From contig JACVRA010000334.1 in NCBI GenBank assembly GCA_019828545.1, forward strand, positions 62,001 through 126,000: 64,000 nt of DNA, written 5' to 3'. The notes beneath the pieces are model-generated. The model saw nothing but the letters and a program-made list of their open reading frames with translations, was not told the DNA's origin and ran no database searches. Source of the stretch: Paracamarosporium sp. OC-R06-R3. Taxonomy: Eukaryota > Ascomycota > Dothideomycetes > Pleosporales > Didymosphaeriaceae. Made by a program: the position numbers and the translations under genes. Position 1 is the stretch's first letter; every line of letters starts with the position of its first letter. Positions 31,574 through 42,737 of this stretch are shown one piece after another.

Positions 31574-34036
31574 TCAAATCAGGACAAACTGGCGGATGTT
31601 TTTTTCGCCACCCCAGACACTTCTTAGTCGATCTCGGAGCTCCTCCTGCGGCTTCGGCGTTCTATTTCGCAGCTTTACCCACCTAGTCTCTTCTGTAACC
31701 GGCCATATGTCGTCGACACCAAACCATCCCACGCGAGAATATCGATTTTCTCCTTCTTCCACCACTACGATACCTTCTGTGCCTAACCAGTCTAAATTGA
31801 CAAGAATCAGCATACTGAGCTTGTCCCCGGAATTCGGCTGCACTCTAGGATCGTCTGGGTAGTCAAACAGCACTGCTGTCCGTCTCTCGTCTAGGTACAT
31901 GGCTATGTTTCCATATTCGTCTCTTGCAGGCGTCGAGATTGGTAGTAGCAAGCCACGAACGATGAGCTCAGCCTTTTCAACCGCACCAAATGGGTTTTCT
32001 GGCGAAGCTAATTCAATGATAATGTCTAAAACCTCAAAATCTTGATTGGGACGCCATTTGGAACGCTTGTGACCCCACCAAGTTGCTTGACCCTCATAGG
32101 ATGCCCAGCTCCAGGACGGCTTTGACTTCACACCAGAAGGGGGTTGCGGTGGTTTACAGGGGAACCACGCCAGGCTTATTACTAGTTCAGTCCTCCACGA
32201 CCCACAGATATATTCATCTCCTAACAGGGACGCGAATTCTCTTGCTATTCCGGATATGGCCGGTAGTCGGTCGTCGAAATAACGCAACTTCCTCCTGGAA
32301 TACGCCTCTATGAGATCATACCAATGTGATAGAGCCTCGCTAGTTTTGGGAGAATCCTTCCCGCTTCGCATCATCGTCACGATAGGTGCGAAATCGGAGT
32401 CGGAGTAGTTACGGTAATTATGGCCAGTCCCAGCTAGCCAGCCATCGCATTCTTGGGCTGGCGGCTCGGTGCAGTGGCACATCCAAGTCGTTTGATTGCC
32501 CCGAAACTGCAGTCGGCGTCTGGAGAAAAGCATCTCCTGCAGTGTCCAAGCCCTCTCATACCATGGTTCGATTTCGTCTAGCTCCTTCGGGCTGAGTATG
32601 ACGCTTTTATCCTCGTCTTCTTTACGAGACTCTCCTGTCCGAAAACGGAAGATCGGTTGAGCATGCCCTTCGACAAGACGAACACGATCTAGCGTTGACG
32701 CTCGACGATGAAGAAACCCTTCTTTGACATTAGCGGCCGCGGAGACCACAATTGTGAACGTTGCGTTACGGTAGATCTCGCCCATGGTTTTCAATTCTCT
32801 TGTCTTCCACTCCTCATCATCTTGAAAGATGCAGAGAGCGTCGATCCAGAGCAAGCGGAACCCCAGCTCCCGTGCGACCGTGATACTATCCCTGATGGTC
32901 GGGTCCAGGTGTTGCGGGTTAATTCCAGAAACAAGGTTATGTTTAGTACTGTGCGTCAACATTGTCGTCTGCACATCTGTTCCCCAGCAGTACGACAATG
33001 CAACATAACGCTCCTTTGCGGCTGCAGGTACTTGTAACAGCTTGACGCTGTTTTTGTCGGATACATCGAGGGCCAGCGAAGGCATTGAAGTCGGCAGATC
33101 ATTGATTCCACATGTGTGAGAAATAGAGCACTTTTGCAACCAGTGTCGATATAGGTCCATTGAAATAGAGCTTCCGGGATTTAAGTTGATTGGTGTTCCT
33201 ATGCAAGCTCTTGTCGAATCCGCTAGGTTGCCTCGAATGCATCTTAGGACGGATCGCCACGTACAACGCGGATAGGATGTCTTACCTGGACTTGACAAAG
33301 CCCAAAACGTAGTCCAATGATTAACCATCTGAAGCTCCGACTTATCGCGATCCGGAAACATTACCGTGCTGAAAGGTCTGGCAGGTACTATCAGCGTTAC
33401 TTCAACGGACACGTCCCTGTCTTTGAAATCATTAGTGGAACTGTATCGTATGACGACTCGAACAAACTCCTTTTGCGTGACAGCAAACTCCATCTCATCC
33501 CTTGCTCCTCCCGAAAATCCCCAGCCCACAGGGTTGTCGCGGAGGTGCCAGAACTCCTTGTCCACGTCTTTTCCAAGAGACGCCGTGAGGTCCTTGTAAT
33601 GCGCGTCTGACCACCACGATCCATATTTCTTGAGGTCAATAGTCTTGTGTTTATATGTCTGCTTAATCCTCTCTTCCAGGTTGATGAGTTTAATCTTGTT
33701 ACATATCATCTCCCAAAAATTGCATCCGAATGCTGCGAGGCGACGTATTTCTGCTTCTGTCGTATCGAATCGAAATGATGTTTTATCTTCCGTCCGGCCA
33801 TCCCAGCCTGTAGTAGGCTCGGGGATGGGCCTGATTGTGATATGGCTGCATTGCTCGCACGAGTGGCCTTGTGTGTCATCGCGCACCACCTCACGCTTGA
33901 GGCGCACAATCTCTTGGTCCATACGAGAGGACATCGCGCTTTCCTTATAGCTTCTGGGGCTTCGACAACAATGGGTCTCGCTTGATTTAGCGTTTGCGAA
34001 CGTCATGTACATCTGTTGATCACGTTTTGACATCAC
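31574..34036 (-). CDS. HET-domain protein, classical type
   Basis: Intronless 820-residue heterokaryon-incompatibility-type protein. HET domains (TIR-like fold) trigger cell death or growth arrest when incompatible partners meet. The three HET blocks are clear: ALSYCWG near residue 345, RLLWIDALCIFQDDEEW near 395, and MGEIYRNATFTIVVSAA near 420, followed by YERAWTLQEMLFSRRRL and the downstream LSHWYDLIEAYSRRKLRYFD, KLPAISGIA-type and SLAWF segments usual in this family. The first 300 residues form an extra region with a zinc-ribbon-like pair HSCEQC and a long charged part, not recognised. Start MMSKRDQQMYM has several nearby Met options. It is the only HET protein here with the canonical SYCWG form. 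Confidence 0.93.
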   Translation of the reverse strand: MMSKRDQQMYMTFANAKSSETHCCRSPRSYKESAMSSRMDQEIVRLKREVVRDDTQGHSCEQCSHITIRPIPEPTTGWDGRTEDKTSFRFDTTEAEIRRLAAFGCNFWEMICNKIKLINLEERIKQTYKHKTIDLKKYGSWWSDAHYKDLTASLGKDVDKEFWHLRDNPVGWGFSGGARDEMEFAVTQKEFVRVVIRYSSTNDFKDRDVSVEVTLIVPARPFSTVMFPDRDKSELQMVNHWTTFWALSSPGKTSYPRCTWRSVLRCIRGNLADSTRACIGTPINLNPGSSISMDLYRHWLQKCSISHTCGINDLPTSMPSLALDVSDKNSVKLLQVPAAAKERYVALSYCWGTDVQTTMLTHSTKHNLVSGINPQHLDPTIRDSITVARELGFRLLWIDALCIFQDDEEWKTRELKTMGEIYRNATFTIVVSAAANVKEGFLHRRASTLDRVRLVEGHAQPIFRFRTGESRKEDEDKSVILSPKELDEIEPWYERAWTLQEMLFSRRRLQFRGNQTTWMCHCTEPPAQECDGWLAGTGHNYRNYSDSDFAPIVTMMRSGKDSPKTSEALSHWYDLIEAYSRRKLRYFDDRLPAISGIAREFASLLGDEYICGSWRTELVISLAWFPCKPPQPPSGVKSKPSWSWASYEGQATWWGHKRSKWRPNQDFEVLDIIIELASPENPFGAVEKAELIVRGLLLPISTPARDEYGNIAMYLDERRTAVLFDYPDDPRVQPNSGDKLSMLILVNLDWLGTEGIVVVEEGENRYSRVGWFGVDDIWPVTEETRWVKLRNRTPKPQEELRDRLRSVWGGEKNIRQFVLI

Positions 34037-34886
34037 ATTTCTCCCGAGCCGTCAAGGCAACCGCCGCTTAGTAATCATGTAGCGTGGGGTCTGATACGGA
34101 ATGGAAGTACATTACTCCGAGTGAGCCTATGCATGCCCGGAACCACCTCATATCACCTCAAACTCATCCCAAATGCACCCAAAATCACTTTTTGTACTGT
34201 TCACTATCCATGTTGTCGCTACTGGCCCCTAATTCGGGAAATAACAGTCAATCCACTCACTACCATGCAAGGACACTATTTGCTCCCCGGATTTCATCCT
34301 TGAGGCGACATTTCTAGCCGAAGCCTTGCAGTTTGCCAATTCCAGGTTCAAGAGTCGTAAGGACTCTTAAGGCTCCCAAGACCTTTTCGGCCGAGGCCCC
34401 TGGATTCAGCGACGAAAGGCCTTTGAATTGCACTCAACACTCAGGCCTTGACTTGTTACCTCAGCAAAAGCAAAGTGACCTAACAACGTTTTCTGTTATT
34501 CTCTCGGGCTTTGAGAAAGAAACCCTTATTAATTTCGGGGGAAATATATGCAGCCGATTCAGGAGACTATTGCTACCGCTTCGATCATATCATTGGCCTG
34601 ATTTCACTGTTTCTGAATTTCGGGAAAGAGTGTGATCCAGGATAATGTGCTGCGATACCGCTCTTCATGTCTGAACAGAGTTGGAATGTAATCCAAGCAG
34701 CTGTTCACGCTCGTTGCCATTGGTGTTGTTCACCGTTGATGAGACTCCCTCTAGTGCCAAATACCAGATTAACTAAGCGTTGCGATTTCCGCGTCCACTA
34801 GGTGCAAACACCCTCATCCTTTATGCTTGGCAACATCATATATTTCTGTTCCAAGATCATGTTCTGGCTGATAGTACCGACGCCCT
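34037..34886. other. Intergenic stretch
   Basis: Promoter side of the HET gene and 3' side of the GH72-like gene. Short plus-strand frames (34084..34317, 34333..34635) have no support. Confidence 0.4.
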
Positions 34887-36854
34887 TTAGTACGTCAGAT
34901 ACTTTGGAGTTCTGGCACTGAGCTCCAACGGCATAGAGGTACTAGGTAATTCCTGCGCCATGTACTCTCTCCCCGGAACCGCTTCTGACACAGTGTGGAA
35001 CGACGGAACCTCGGGTGTATACTGAGAAGACAATTCTAGCGGCCTAAGCCGAATGGATGCTCCTACAGCCTGACCGTTCTGGCGTCGACGTTGTACCAAG
35101 AATCCCCCGATAGCAATGGCAAGGACCAAACATAACGCTGCCACACCGATACCAATACCAATCTTAGCCGCAGCAGAGAGGCCAGCAGAGCTCCGAGCTG
35201 CTGATTGTGTAGTCTTCGATGGAACTGTGTCAGATGGAAGCGGGCTTGGTGGAGGATCTGTTGTATTTGTACTCTTTTCTCCCAGCAGCCACGCGCCGTC
35301 AATACCCACGTCTTCGATTACATTTCTGCATTCTTCACTCATTGCCGTCGGCGTTTGACTCGTAGCATTGCCGTCGAAATTGGCGTCGCAACTTTCTCCC
35401 TGCTGACTGACGAGATAACTCGCCGCAAAGGTATACCGATCTGTAACGTCGCACACAGTGAACGCACCAAATATTCCATCCTCAGCATTGACCCGAATAC
35501 CTGGACAGTCTGATTTTCCGGTGCCGCACAAAGAAATGAGATTGCTTGGAGGATCTTCGAGGTTAAGGTTGGTGCCGACACAGACAGCCGCCTGTGTCAA
35601 GCACGAACAGAGCTTGGCCGAATCTTTGGGTGAAGGAGGATAGCTGGAAGGGACATTCCAACTTGCATCAGAAGACGGGCAGGCAGTTGTCGATGCCGAT
35701 GGGGTATAAGATGTAGCCTTCTTCTCCGGAGCCGGGGATGGTGCTTTCGCGAAAGCAGACGAAAGAATGCTGTAGGATGGGAGCTTAAAGAGTTCAGTGC
35801 CGTTGAGCTCCACAACCTCTAGTGTAATCATATCAGTTTGAGCTTTAGGCACGTGGAAGTGGAGACCTACTGGCCTCTACCCAATTTTTGAATTCCAATG
35901 CAACACCACCTACTAAAACTTTTGAGACTTTGTTGGTATACACATGCTCGACATCGTCATAATTTCTGGGGTCGCTCATGTTACCATTACTCCCACATCC
36001 TAGCTTCTCAACCCATATTGGTACAGCAGATCCCTGGTAGAGCTCAACGATGTGGTCGATGTCCGGCTCATGCGGACAATTTCCCGGAAGTTCCAGTGCT
36101 AAAAAATCTGGTCGCAAACCAGCGTTATCACAGCCTAGATAATTCAAGCGTTTCTTGTCCATTTCATCGTTGCGCCCCGTACCAAACACGCTAAATCTGA
36201 ATCCAATCGGTATTGAGCGATAAGACTTTTTTTCAACATAATCTTTCAGATCCAGAGTAATGCGCTTTATAAAAGATAGGGTGGACGGAGTCCAATCTGG
36301 GAGGAGAGAGTCAAGGACTATAGCAAAGGCCAAGGTGTTGTTCCATTGCGACACAAAATCGATACCCCCAGTGAAATATTTGTAGAGCCATAAATCCCAC
36401 ACTGGGTCCCGGTCATCTAAGTGATACGCTGGTTTGTAGAAAGTGGCAACGATGTAGATATTTGCATTTTGAAATGCGCGCATACATCTCTCATGATCGA
36501 TCTCGGGCGAAAGGTATTTGACCTGAATAACATTTATGCCAAGTTCAACCAAGAACTTCACATCGCGCTCGCAAGCGACTCCATCGTTCAAAGGATCAAT
36601 GGGTTTCTCACGGTCATCTCCGTTTCTCGCTAGCCAATCTTCGTACCTAATGCCACGAACTTGGAATTCCGTGCCGTTCTCATAGTATAGTCGTGATCCC
36701 TGGCATGTTCAGTCATATAGATGCGTGTATCAAATTGACGGTTGAATACCTGGATGACAATTGGTTGTATCTGGACCTGCGCATTTGCAGCTACAAGGAA
36801 CGAGATCGCGCACACGGTCGCACCTAGTAGCCTAAAAGGCATCCAGTCCCACAT
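34887..36854 (-). CDS. GH72-like protein with X8-like Cys-rich domain and a transmembrane tail
   Basis: Related to fungal beta-1,3-glucanosyltransferases (Gel/Gas/Phr), which remodel cell-wall glucan. Exons 36750..36854, 35871..36699 and 34887..35818 (introns 36700..36749, 50 nt, and 35819..35870, 52 nt) give 621 residues. A signal peptide (to about residue 25) is followed by GH72 landmarks: PIVIQGSRLYYENGTEFQVR, PIDPLNDGVACERDV, LVELGINVIQVKYL, DHERCM, SYRSIPIGF, VGGVALEFKNW. The family motif G-N-E (acid/base) reads V-L-D near residue 165, and S-E-Y-G-C (nucleophile) reads V-E-K-L-G-C near 264-269. A Cys-rich X8/CBM43-like region follows (CPSSDASWNVP, CSCLTQAAVC). Instead of a GPI signal the protein ends in a Ser/Thr/Pro stretch, one helix (GIGIGVAALCLVLAIAIGGF), RRR, and a tail of about 60 residues. 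It may be a wall sensor rather than an enzyme. Confidence 0.85.
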
Positions 36855-39850
36855 ATGGTTCCTTTATTTAGGGTAGAATCCCGTGATCGTCGGGATCGAA
36901 TCGGAGTCAAGTAAAGGTTTTTTTTTTTCAAGATATCCGATGGCAATGGTAATGGCTGGAAGGCAATATGCCACAGTAGTGTTTATGGATTATTCCAGTG
37001 TTCTTACATGCTTTACGTAGGAAGAGGTAAGGTTTGTGAAAGACTAGGCTTACTTCTGAGCGACGCGTATCAATAAATGCCAAATGAAAATCCCGAATAC
37101 TGGGGGCCGGCTGGGAGGTACACATGAGGTTTAGCCAATGGATTGGCTGTTCCAAGCGCATCCATATTGCTTGCAGCGATGTTTTACATCGGGGTTGCCA
37201 AATGGAGAACTTTCAGCCCCTCTTTCTGCAAAACGGGTGGCTTGAAACGGTCCGCAGCGGCTGGGGCGAACTGTTGCAAGGCTGCAAGCTAAACCCAACC
37301 CTGGGGAGGGTGAGATATAGTTCGTATGTAATTTAACCTGGCGGGTTTTCGAATAGATACATATTACAGGTACCGTACCTTTGTCACTACATAGGTAGAA
37401 AACAAGTATTCTGAAGTGATTGGCCCCGCTGAGCCATAATAAAGCTTTGGGAAGACGGTGTTTCACGCAGGTTAACATCCACGTTCGTAAGTCTCATGAT
37501 GCATTATGGTGGGGGTCCGTGCCCTGTAACTAATCGCTTGTTGGGTCCGCTAAAGCGAATTACCCCTCTACGGACTTGAGCTGAAACATCTCTACGTGCA
37601 TAATAGACCAGTCTTTTTAAGCGCTGATAGGCTGGCTGCTGTGTGGAATTTGACTTCCATACCTACCATTACCTAGATTCCTGCAGAGAACGATTATGTC
37701 GTTTTGTCTTCTGCTAGATGAGTCGTGAGTGAATCCCCGAGGAAAGACTGACTGCTGGAGTGAACTTGACGGGCTCCGTTACGTAAGTTGTTTCTTTTCT
37801 TCGACCTCAGGCGACCAGAAAGGTTTCTGCATTCCTGTGGTTTGCATTAAACAAATCCATTCGTTTTACGATAGGACAGCGTTGACAATGAACATGGTTG
37901 TTGCCGAGCCTTTCTCTTTTCGAGTGCAGAAGTTAAGACAGCCATCGCAAGGGGTAAAGCTCCAAGGTCGGAAAGGAAACGTGCCCTTGGCGAGACTGCA
38001 AGTCATCAGCATGTACTAACTTTGACATTCAAGCTAACACAACATCATTTCTAGCGAAACAAGTCAGGGTAAGGGGGTGAAAGTGTAAACATCTGAATAT
38101 GTGAGCTCGCACGCCATGGAGTGCGAGCAAAATACCGGGTTAGACACAGAATTGATCCATGCGATCGATATTCAACTACCCTCTGCACCTTCACCCACCG
38201 ATGTATACCCCGTCCTCTACCTCACCTTTACACTCTCCAGCGAAGACTCACTCGTACTTAATCTGCTTTTGACCGACATCAAGAATGCTGGCAATTTACT
38301 CCGCATAATCGACATTGTCCACACAGCCCGTAACCCATGAATCCACGCCTCCGTAATGCTAACGATCTGATTAGGCGTATAAATATTTTAAATTGGACTA
38401 CGCTTATCTGGATACGATACAGCTCTCCCCTGCGTGCATTAGTTTATCGTTCTTTCTAAACTTAGCTACGTAGGATAACCAAGTTCATGGTTGTTAGGAG
38501 ATGAGGTGGATCCGCTTTCACATAGGCTACTTCTGATGGTCTAAACCCTGTCAACGTCAGAGATCTTAGATCGGTGATATCTCTCTCAAACTTCAACAGT
38601 CAGCCCTTTATTCAACCTTTCGAAAAAAAATTGACTGAGCAATGCCAACCTCGTCAGAAGTCATCGCAGCTAGCCCTGAATTTTGACCAAGAATGTTCTG
38701 AGATACCACGATAGTTCCTAGTAGGAGTAAGCTCAGAAGAAAGCGGAGTCTGATGGCAATGGTCAAAGGTTGAAATGTGTCATTTTTATAAAACCTCGCC
38801 ACTGGTAACAAGTGGATTATTGCTAAACATAGTAGATCTGGCTATAACGAACTCACTTATGAGTGGCTAAGTAATCTCTAGATTCCCTATCAGAACATAG
38901 TTAATAGGCGATAGTAGTTCCATCATGTAAGTTTACTTAACATATATCTTATCCCGTCTTCTAAGGACATACGAGCAGCTATCGAGCGTAAGCTCGTTTA
39001 ACTCAGTATCTGTAGTTTTGACACAGCTCCCTACGGTGGGAGGGAACATCGTATCTTTGTCTTGTGGGTCCTTGTCCCCGTTCGATTTGAAGACTTCCGC
39101 ATCCAAACCAAACTTTGTTTCTGATCAATCCGATTAGATTGATTAATCAAGTATTACGACATGATAAAATCTCGAGACTGAAGAGGGGATATTCGGTTTG
39201 ACAAGAAGCGATCGGTAAGCATCAACGGCAATGAGCTGATATGCAATGTTTGGCTCACGTACGAATACCCAGTGCACAAAAACAAATGGTTCAACTCAAT
39301 AAAATACGGAGGTTCAGAACCGGATAATCTCGCGAGTTGCTCTGAGCTCATGCTTCATACTCTAGACACTACGCGGTAGAGCTATGTAGAGTCAATTTAG
39401 AATAAGTTCTAGTCTATCTTATAGAGGGGTTTTGTTAAGGTAAGTCACTCGCGGCCTGCTTCTGATGCTAGAAAATGGCAATTTCATATCGTCAGCCTAT
39501 CTCACATTTGCTGAAAGACAAGTAATGGGGGAGCAGGCTGACCGAAGTTCCTAGGCAACAATAGGCTATAAAGTATCATCTAAGCCTTCTGGCCTCATAT
39601 AAAGTCCCAGTGGTCATGCTCCGGTCCTCTTCATATTCATGCGGATGATCGAGGTCATTCATCAAATCATGCCGTAGACGCAATCCGGCCCCCGAAGTGC
39701 AGGGTTGTTACGGGCCAATGATCAAGCGCCACGCAGTCGATTGCAAAATATCTGCATGCTCTTGGATGATATATCATCAGAACCACCACCCTTCCCCAAT
39801 CTGTCATCTAGCAGCTTTGTAGGCTTTCTCTCTAATCGAAACCCATTACC
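36855..39850. other. Gene-free stretch
   Basis: Three kilobases without a defensible gene. A 67-codon minus frame (38608..38811) has a hydrophobic segment (RFLLSLLLLGTIVVSQNIL) but starts far from it, and a 79-codon plus frame (38101..38340) is unsupported. A T-run at 36919..36928 lies upstream of the GH72-like gene. No transposon ends are seen. Confidence 0.4.
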
Positions 39851-41590
39851 ATGGTTTCTACGCCGACATTTGGTCTTCCGTCCATTGGAGAAAGCATCTG
39901 GCCCCAACGACTGCTCCGCATCGAAGATTGGACATCATACGAGATTCGCCGCGAGGGAGACGACGTGTACTATGCTGCTGCCGACAAAAACCCGAGATAT
40001 GCAATCCTTTCCTACACTTGGGGCAGATATCGAGGTGACGGCGGGTTCGGTAGTTCTGTTCTCCCTGAAGCAGAAGCTATAGACATTAGGGGCACTAATT
40101 GGGACATACCAAAAATAGACCCGAACAAAGGTTTTAGTCGCGATACTTTCAAAACTGCCATCGAAGCTGCATCTCGAGGACTGAATTACATCTGGCTTGA
40201 TGTCGCTTGTATCAACCAAAACAGCGATACTGACGATCAAATCGGTCGTCAAGCAGCAATCTTTCACAGAGCATCGACGGCATCTATCTGGCTCCATCAA
40301 CAGAAGCAAGAAGATGGGAACACGATCGCCGAGGTACTCGCAGCTTTGATCTGTGAAATCATATCCCCTGATCGTGGATCTGGAAAAGGGGGTTCTGAAA
40401 AGGCCTTAAGAACAGAACTTGTTGTCAATCAGCTTCTTGGGGATCCGTGGTTCTCCTCCTTGTGGACTTTGCAAGAATCTTTCCTTCGTAAGGATGCTAC
40501 CATTCTGGCCCAGGACGGCAGAGAAACTTTCATCACTTGGAGGGATGATAAGGTCAAGTTGGATCTCCGTACTCTCCTTGACATCTGCGAAGCTTATCTG
40601 AGCCTTGATGGCCCTCCTGGAAATTTTCACATCCTACAGGCGATAAGAAACGCAGGCCTCGACAAATTGGTAGCTACAAATCCCCTTGTCCTTCTTCGTC
40701 CTGCCAGACACCGCAAATCGATAAAAATGAATGATCGGATACTCGGGATCCAACAGATATTTGGTGTCGATGTCAAAGAACTGGTAGACCGACCTCAGCC
40801 GGAGATTGAGCTTGCGCTTTCTACTGCTATCAACATAAAAAGTCCTTCATTAAGTCAAGCCTTTCTCAACCCATATACTGCTCCGCAAGGGAGGCCAAAA
40901 TGGCAGGTTCGCCTTGGTACGTTTGTGGAGCCGCGAGTATACTCTTCCAATCAAGTTCCAGCTTCTGGAAATCAAATGCCGCACCGGAAAACCCGCAAAG
41001 GAAGACATACCGGTATTGCAGCAGGCATTGAGGACACCCTGTATATACCCCCAGACTTCAATTTTGCATTTGAAATTGAGTCGCCTCATCGAGCCACTAT
41101 GCACAGTGATCATACAGGAATCCTACAATGGTCTGGGGTACAATTTCGCCTTGAGGATCTGTGGTCCTCGTGGAGGGACTCCGAGGGAGCGCGTTGCCCG
41201 CCAGGTTTGGAAGAAGGTTTGGTGAGCGGTCCGAATGGGTCTCCTGACCTTAAAAATCCGTACATAAACGCTTTTGACTGTTCAATGTATCTGGACGAAT
41301 TTACGTGGGTCTCAACCCCCGGCCACGTTATGAGCACGATTCCAGTAGAGTTTTCTCCTCACGGGTGGCCTCTGCTGATGGCGCACCAATTGTGTAATAG
41401 TAGACCTGCTGAGGTAGAAGTCTTGTTGCTGGGAAGGATCGGATCGCGAACACCGGGTCCAGAGTGCGAGGCGTGGATAGGCCTTCTGGTGAAACTTGGA
41501 AGGGATAAATTGTTTGAAAGGATTGGCTTCTGCACCTGGAAGGAAGACATTGGACTTCTGGGTGATAGGCAGATAAGGATGCTTTGTTGA
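39851..41590 (+). CDS. HET-domain protein, SYTWGR subtype
   Basis: Intronless 579-residue protein with a HET domain near its N-terminus: WPQRLLRIEDW, then AILSYTWGRYRG near residue 52, then NYIWLDVACINQNSDTDD near 115, IGRQAAIFHRASTASIWL, and WFSSLWTLQESFLRKDATI. The spacing and sequence match the HET gene at 60927..62562 and, more distantly, the partial one at 62948, and differ from the classical SYCWG protein at 31574. The C-terminal 350 residues are of the length usual for this subtype and hold no other domain I recognise. The start follows a pyrimidine-rich leader and TTACC before ATGG. The expected role is recognition-triggered cell death or growth inhibition. Confidence 0.9.
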   Translation: MVSTPTFGLPSIGESIWPQRLLRIEDWTSYEIRREGDDVYYAAADKNPRYAILSYTWGRYRGDGGFGSSVLPEAEAIDIRGTNWDIPKIDPNKGFSRDTFKTAIEAASRGLNYIWLDVACINQNSDTDDQIGRQAAIFHRASTASIWLHQQKQEDGNTIAEVLAALICEIISPDRGSGKGGSEKALRTELVVNQLLGDPWFSSLWTLQESFLRKDATILAQDGRETFITWRDDKVKLDLRTLLDICEAYLSLDGPPGNFHILQAIRNAGLDKLVATNPLVLLRPARHRKSIKMNDRILGIQQIFGVDVKELVDRPQPEIELALSTAINIKSPSLSQAFLNPYTAPQGRPKWQVRLGTFVEPRVYSSNQVPASGNQMPHRKTRKGRHTGIAAGIEDTLYIPPDFNFAFEIESPHRATMHSDHTGILQWSGVQFRLEDLWSSWRDSEGARCPPGLEEGLVSGPNGSPDLKNPYINAFDCSMYLDEFTWVSTPGHVMSTIPVEFSPHGWPLLMAHQLCNSRPAEVEVLLLGRIGSRTPGPECEAWIGLLVKLGRDKLFERIGFCTWKEDIGLLGDRQIRMLC

Positions 41591-42737
41591 AGATGACATT
41601 CAAGTAGAAGAGGCGATAAGTTGGTTTGCGATGAGACCATTAATCGTTGTTTTGCAACATTGTCCAATTTAGATTATATCATACCAACCACGACGCCCAT
41701 ATTGTCGAATGAACAAGTTGTAGAGGCCCTACTCTATAAAACAGTTTCTTCCAGATTCAAGCCGTTTAAAATGTACTCAGCCATGTGCAAGCTAAGGAGT
41801 TGCATGGTTGAGAGCTTAGTGGAAGGTATTCTAGGGTCATGAGCTTCGATAGGTGTCACCGCACTTTCAACTACTTAGTAACCGGATTCCATCGCGGTGT
41901 GTATATTGCGTTCGATCACATCATTCTGGATTTATGAGGTAATATGCCGAGACTTCAAAACAATGAATTTTGGGAACTGAAGTGAGACTTAATTAGAGAG
42001 TAAGGGAAATGGCATTGCCTCTTGAGTTCACAATGTTTTCCTTGTCCTCAACAGGCACAACTCACTGAGTATCACCCAACCCTTCTTCTAGCCTATATTT
42101 GCCGACCTTTTAGTAAGCGCATTGAGGGTGAGCAAATTCTGGGGTAGTACGCGTCTGGGCGGGGGCGGCTAGAGGGCGACGATCCCCTCTCTATAAGTTA
42201 ATCAGCGCTTCTTTGCTCAATCTCTAGCACGAGGTGCCACGAAATTCGTGATTCTCAAATGTACACCAAGGTTAGTCAGCTCTTGTAACTCCGCATTCAA
42301 CACATGCTGAGATTATGAACGGGTCCCAGATGTTGTGATCTAGATTAATCAGAGCTTTTATACCTCGCAATAGCACTCGGCCATTTCGGGGAAGGCAATA
42401 GGAACTCTTGGCTTAGCCCTGGCTTTCACCTATTCACTAGCTGCAGTTTGTGACATTCACTTCGCCTTGTCACATCCTTGAGCTTTACTCGAGTAAGCTA
42501 TATGTCGCAATTAATCGTACAGCATTTGAGCAACCAACACTGAAGGCTTGCTCAACGTTCATAGTAACTCGACGGGACTGCTTGAATCTGGTGATCCGAC
42601 GGATGTTACTCGTCGATGTCTTTTTGCTATACCCGGAAATGTGTATTTCTTTTTCAGTCCTAGACCTATAAGAATTTCTATCTCAACCTTCTAACTAAAC
42701 CCCATAGCATGGATTTCCTAAATACCTTGCGATGGCA
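41591..42737. other. Convergent intergenic stretch
   Basis: Between the 3' ends of the HET gene (plus) and the GH43 gene (minus). Only short unsupported frames (41621..41842, 42450..42671). Confidence 0.4.

Noticed and set aside
38608..38811. Small minus-strand frame with a hydrophobic segment, possible secreted peptide
   Set aside because: The hydrophobic part begins about 25 residues in after a charged start, with no supporting splice or promoter context.
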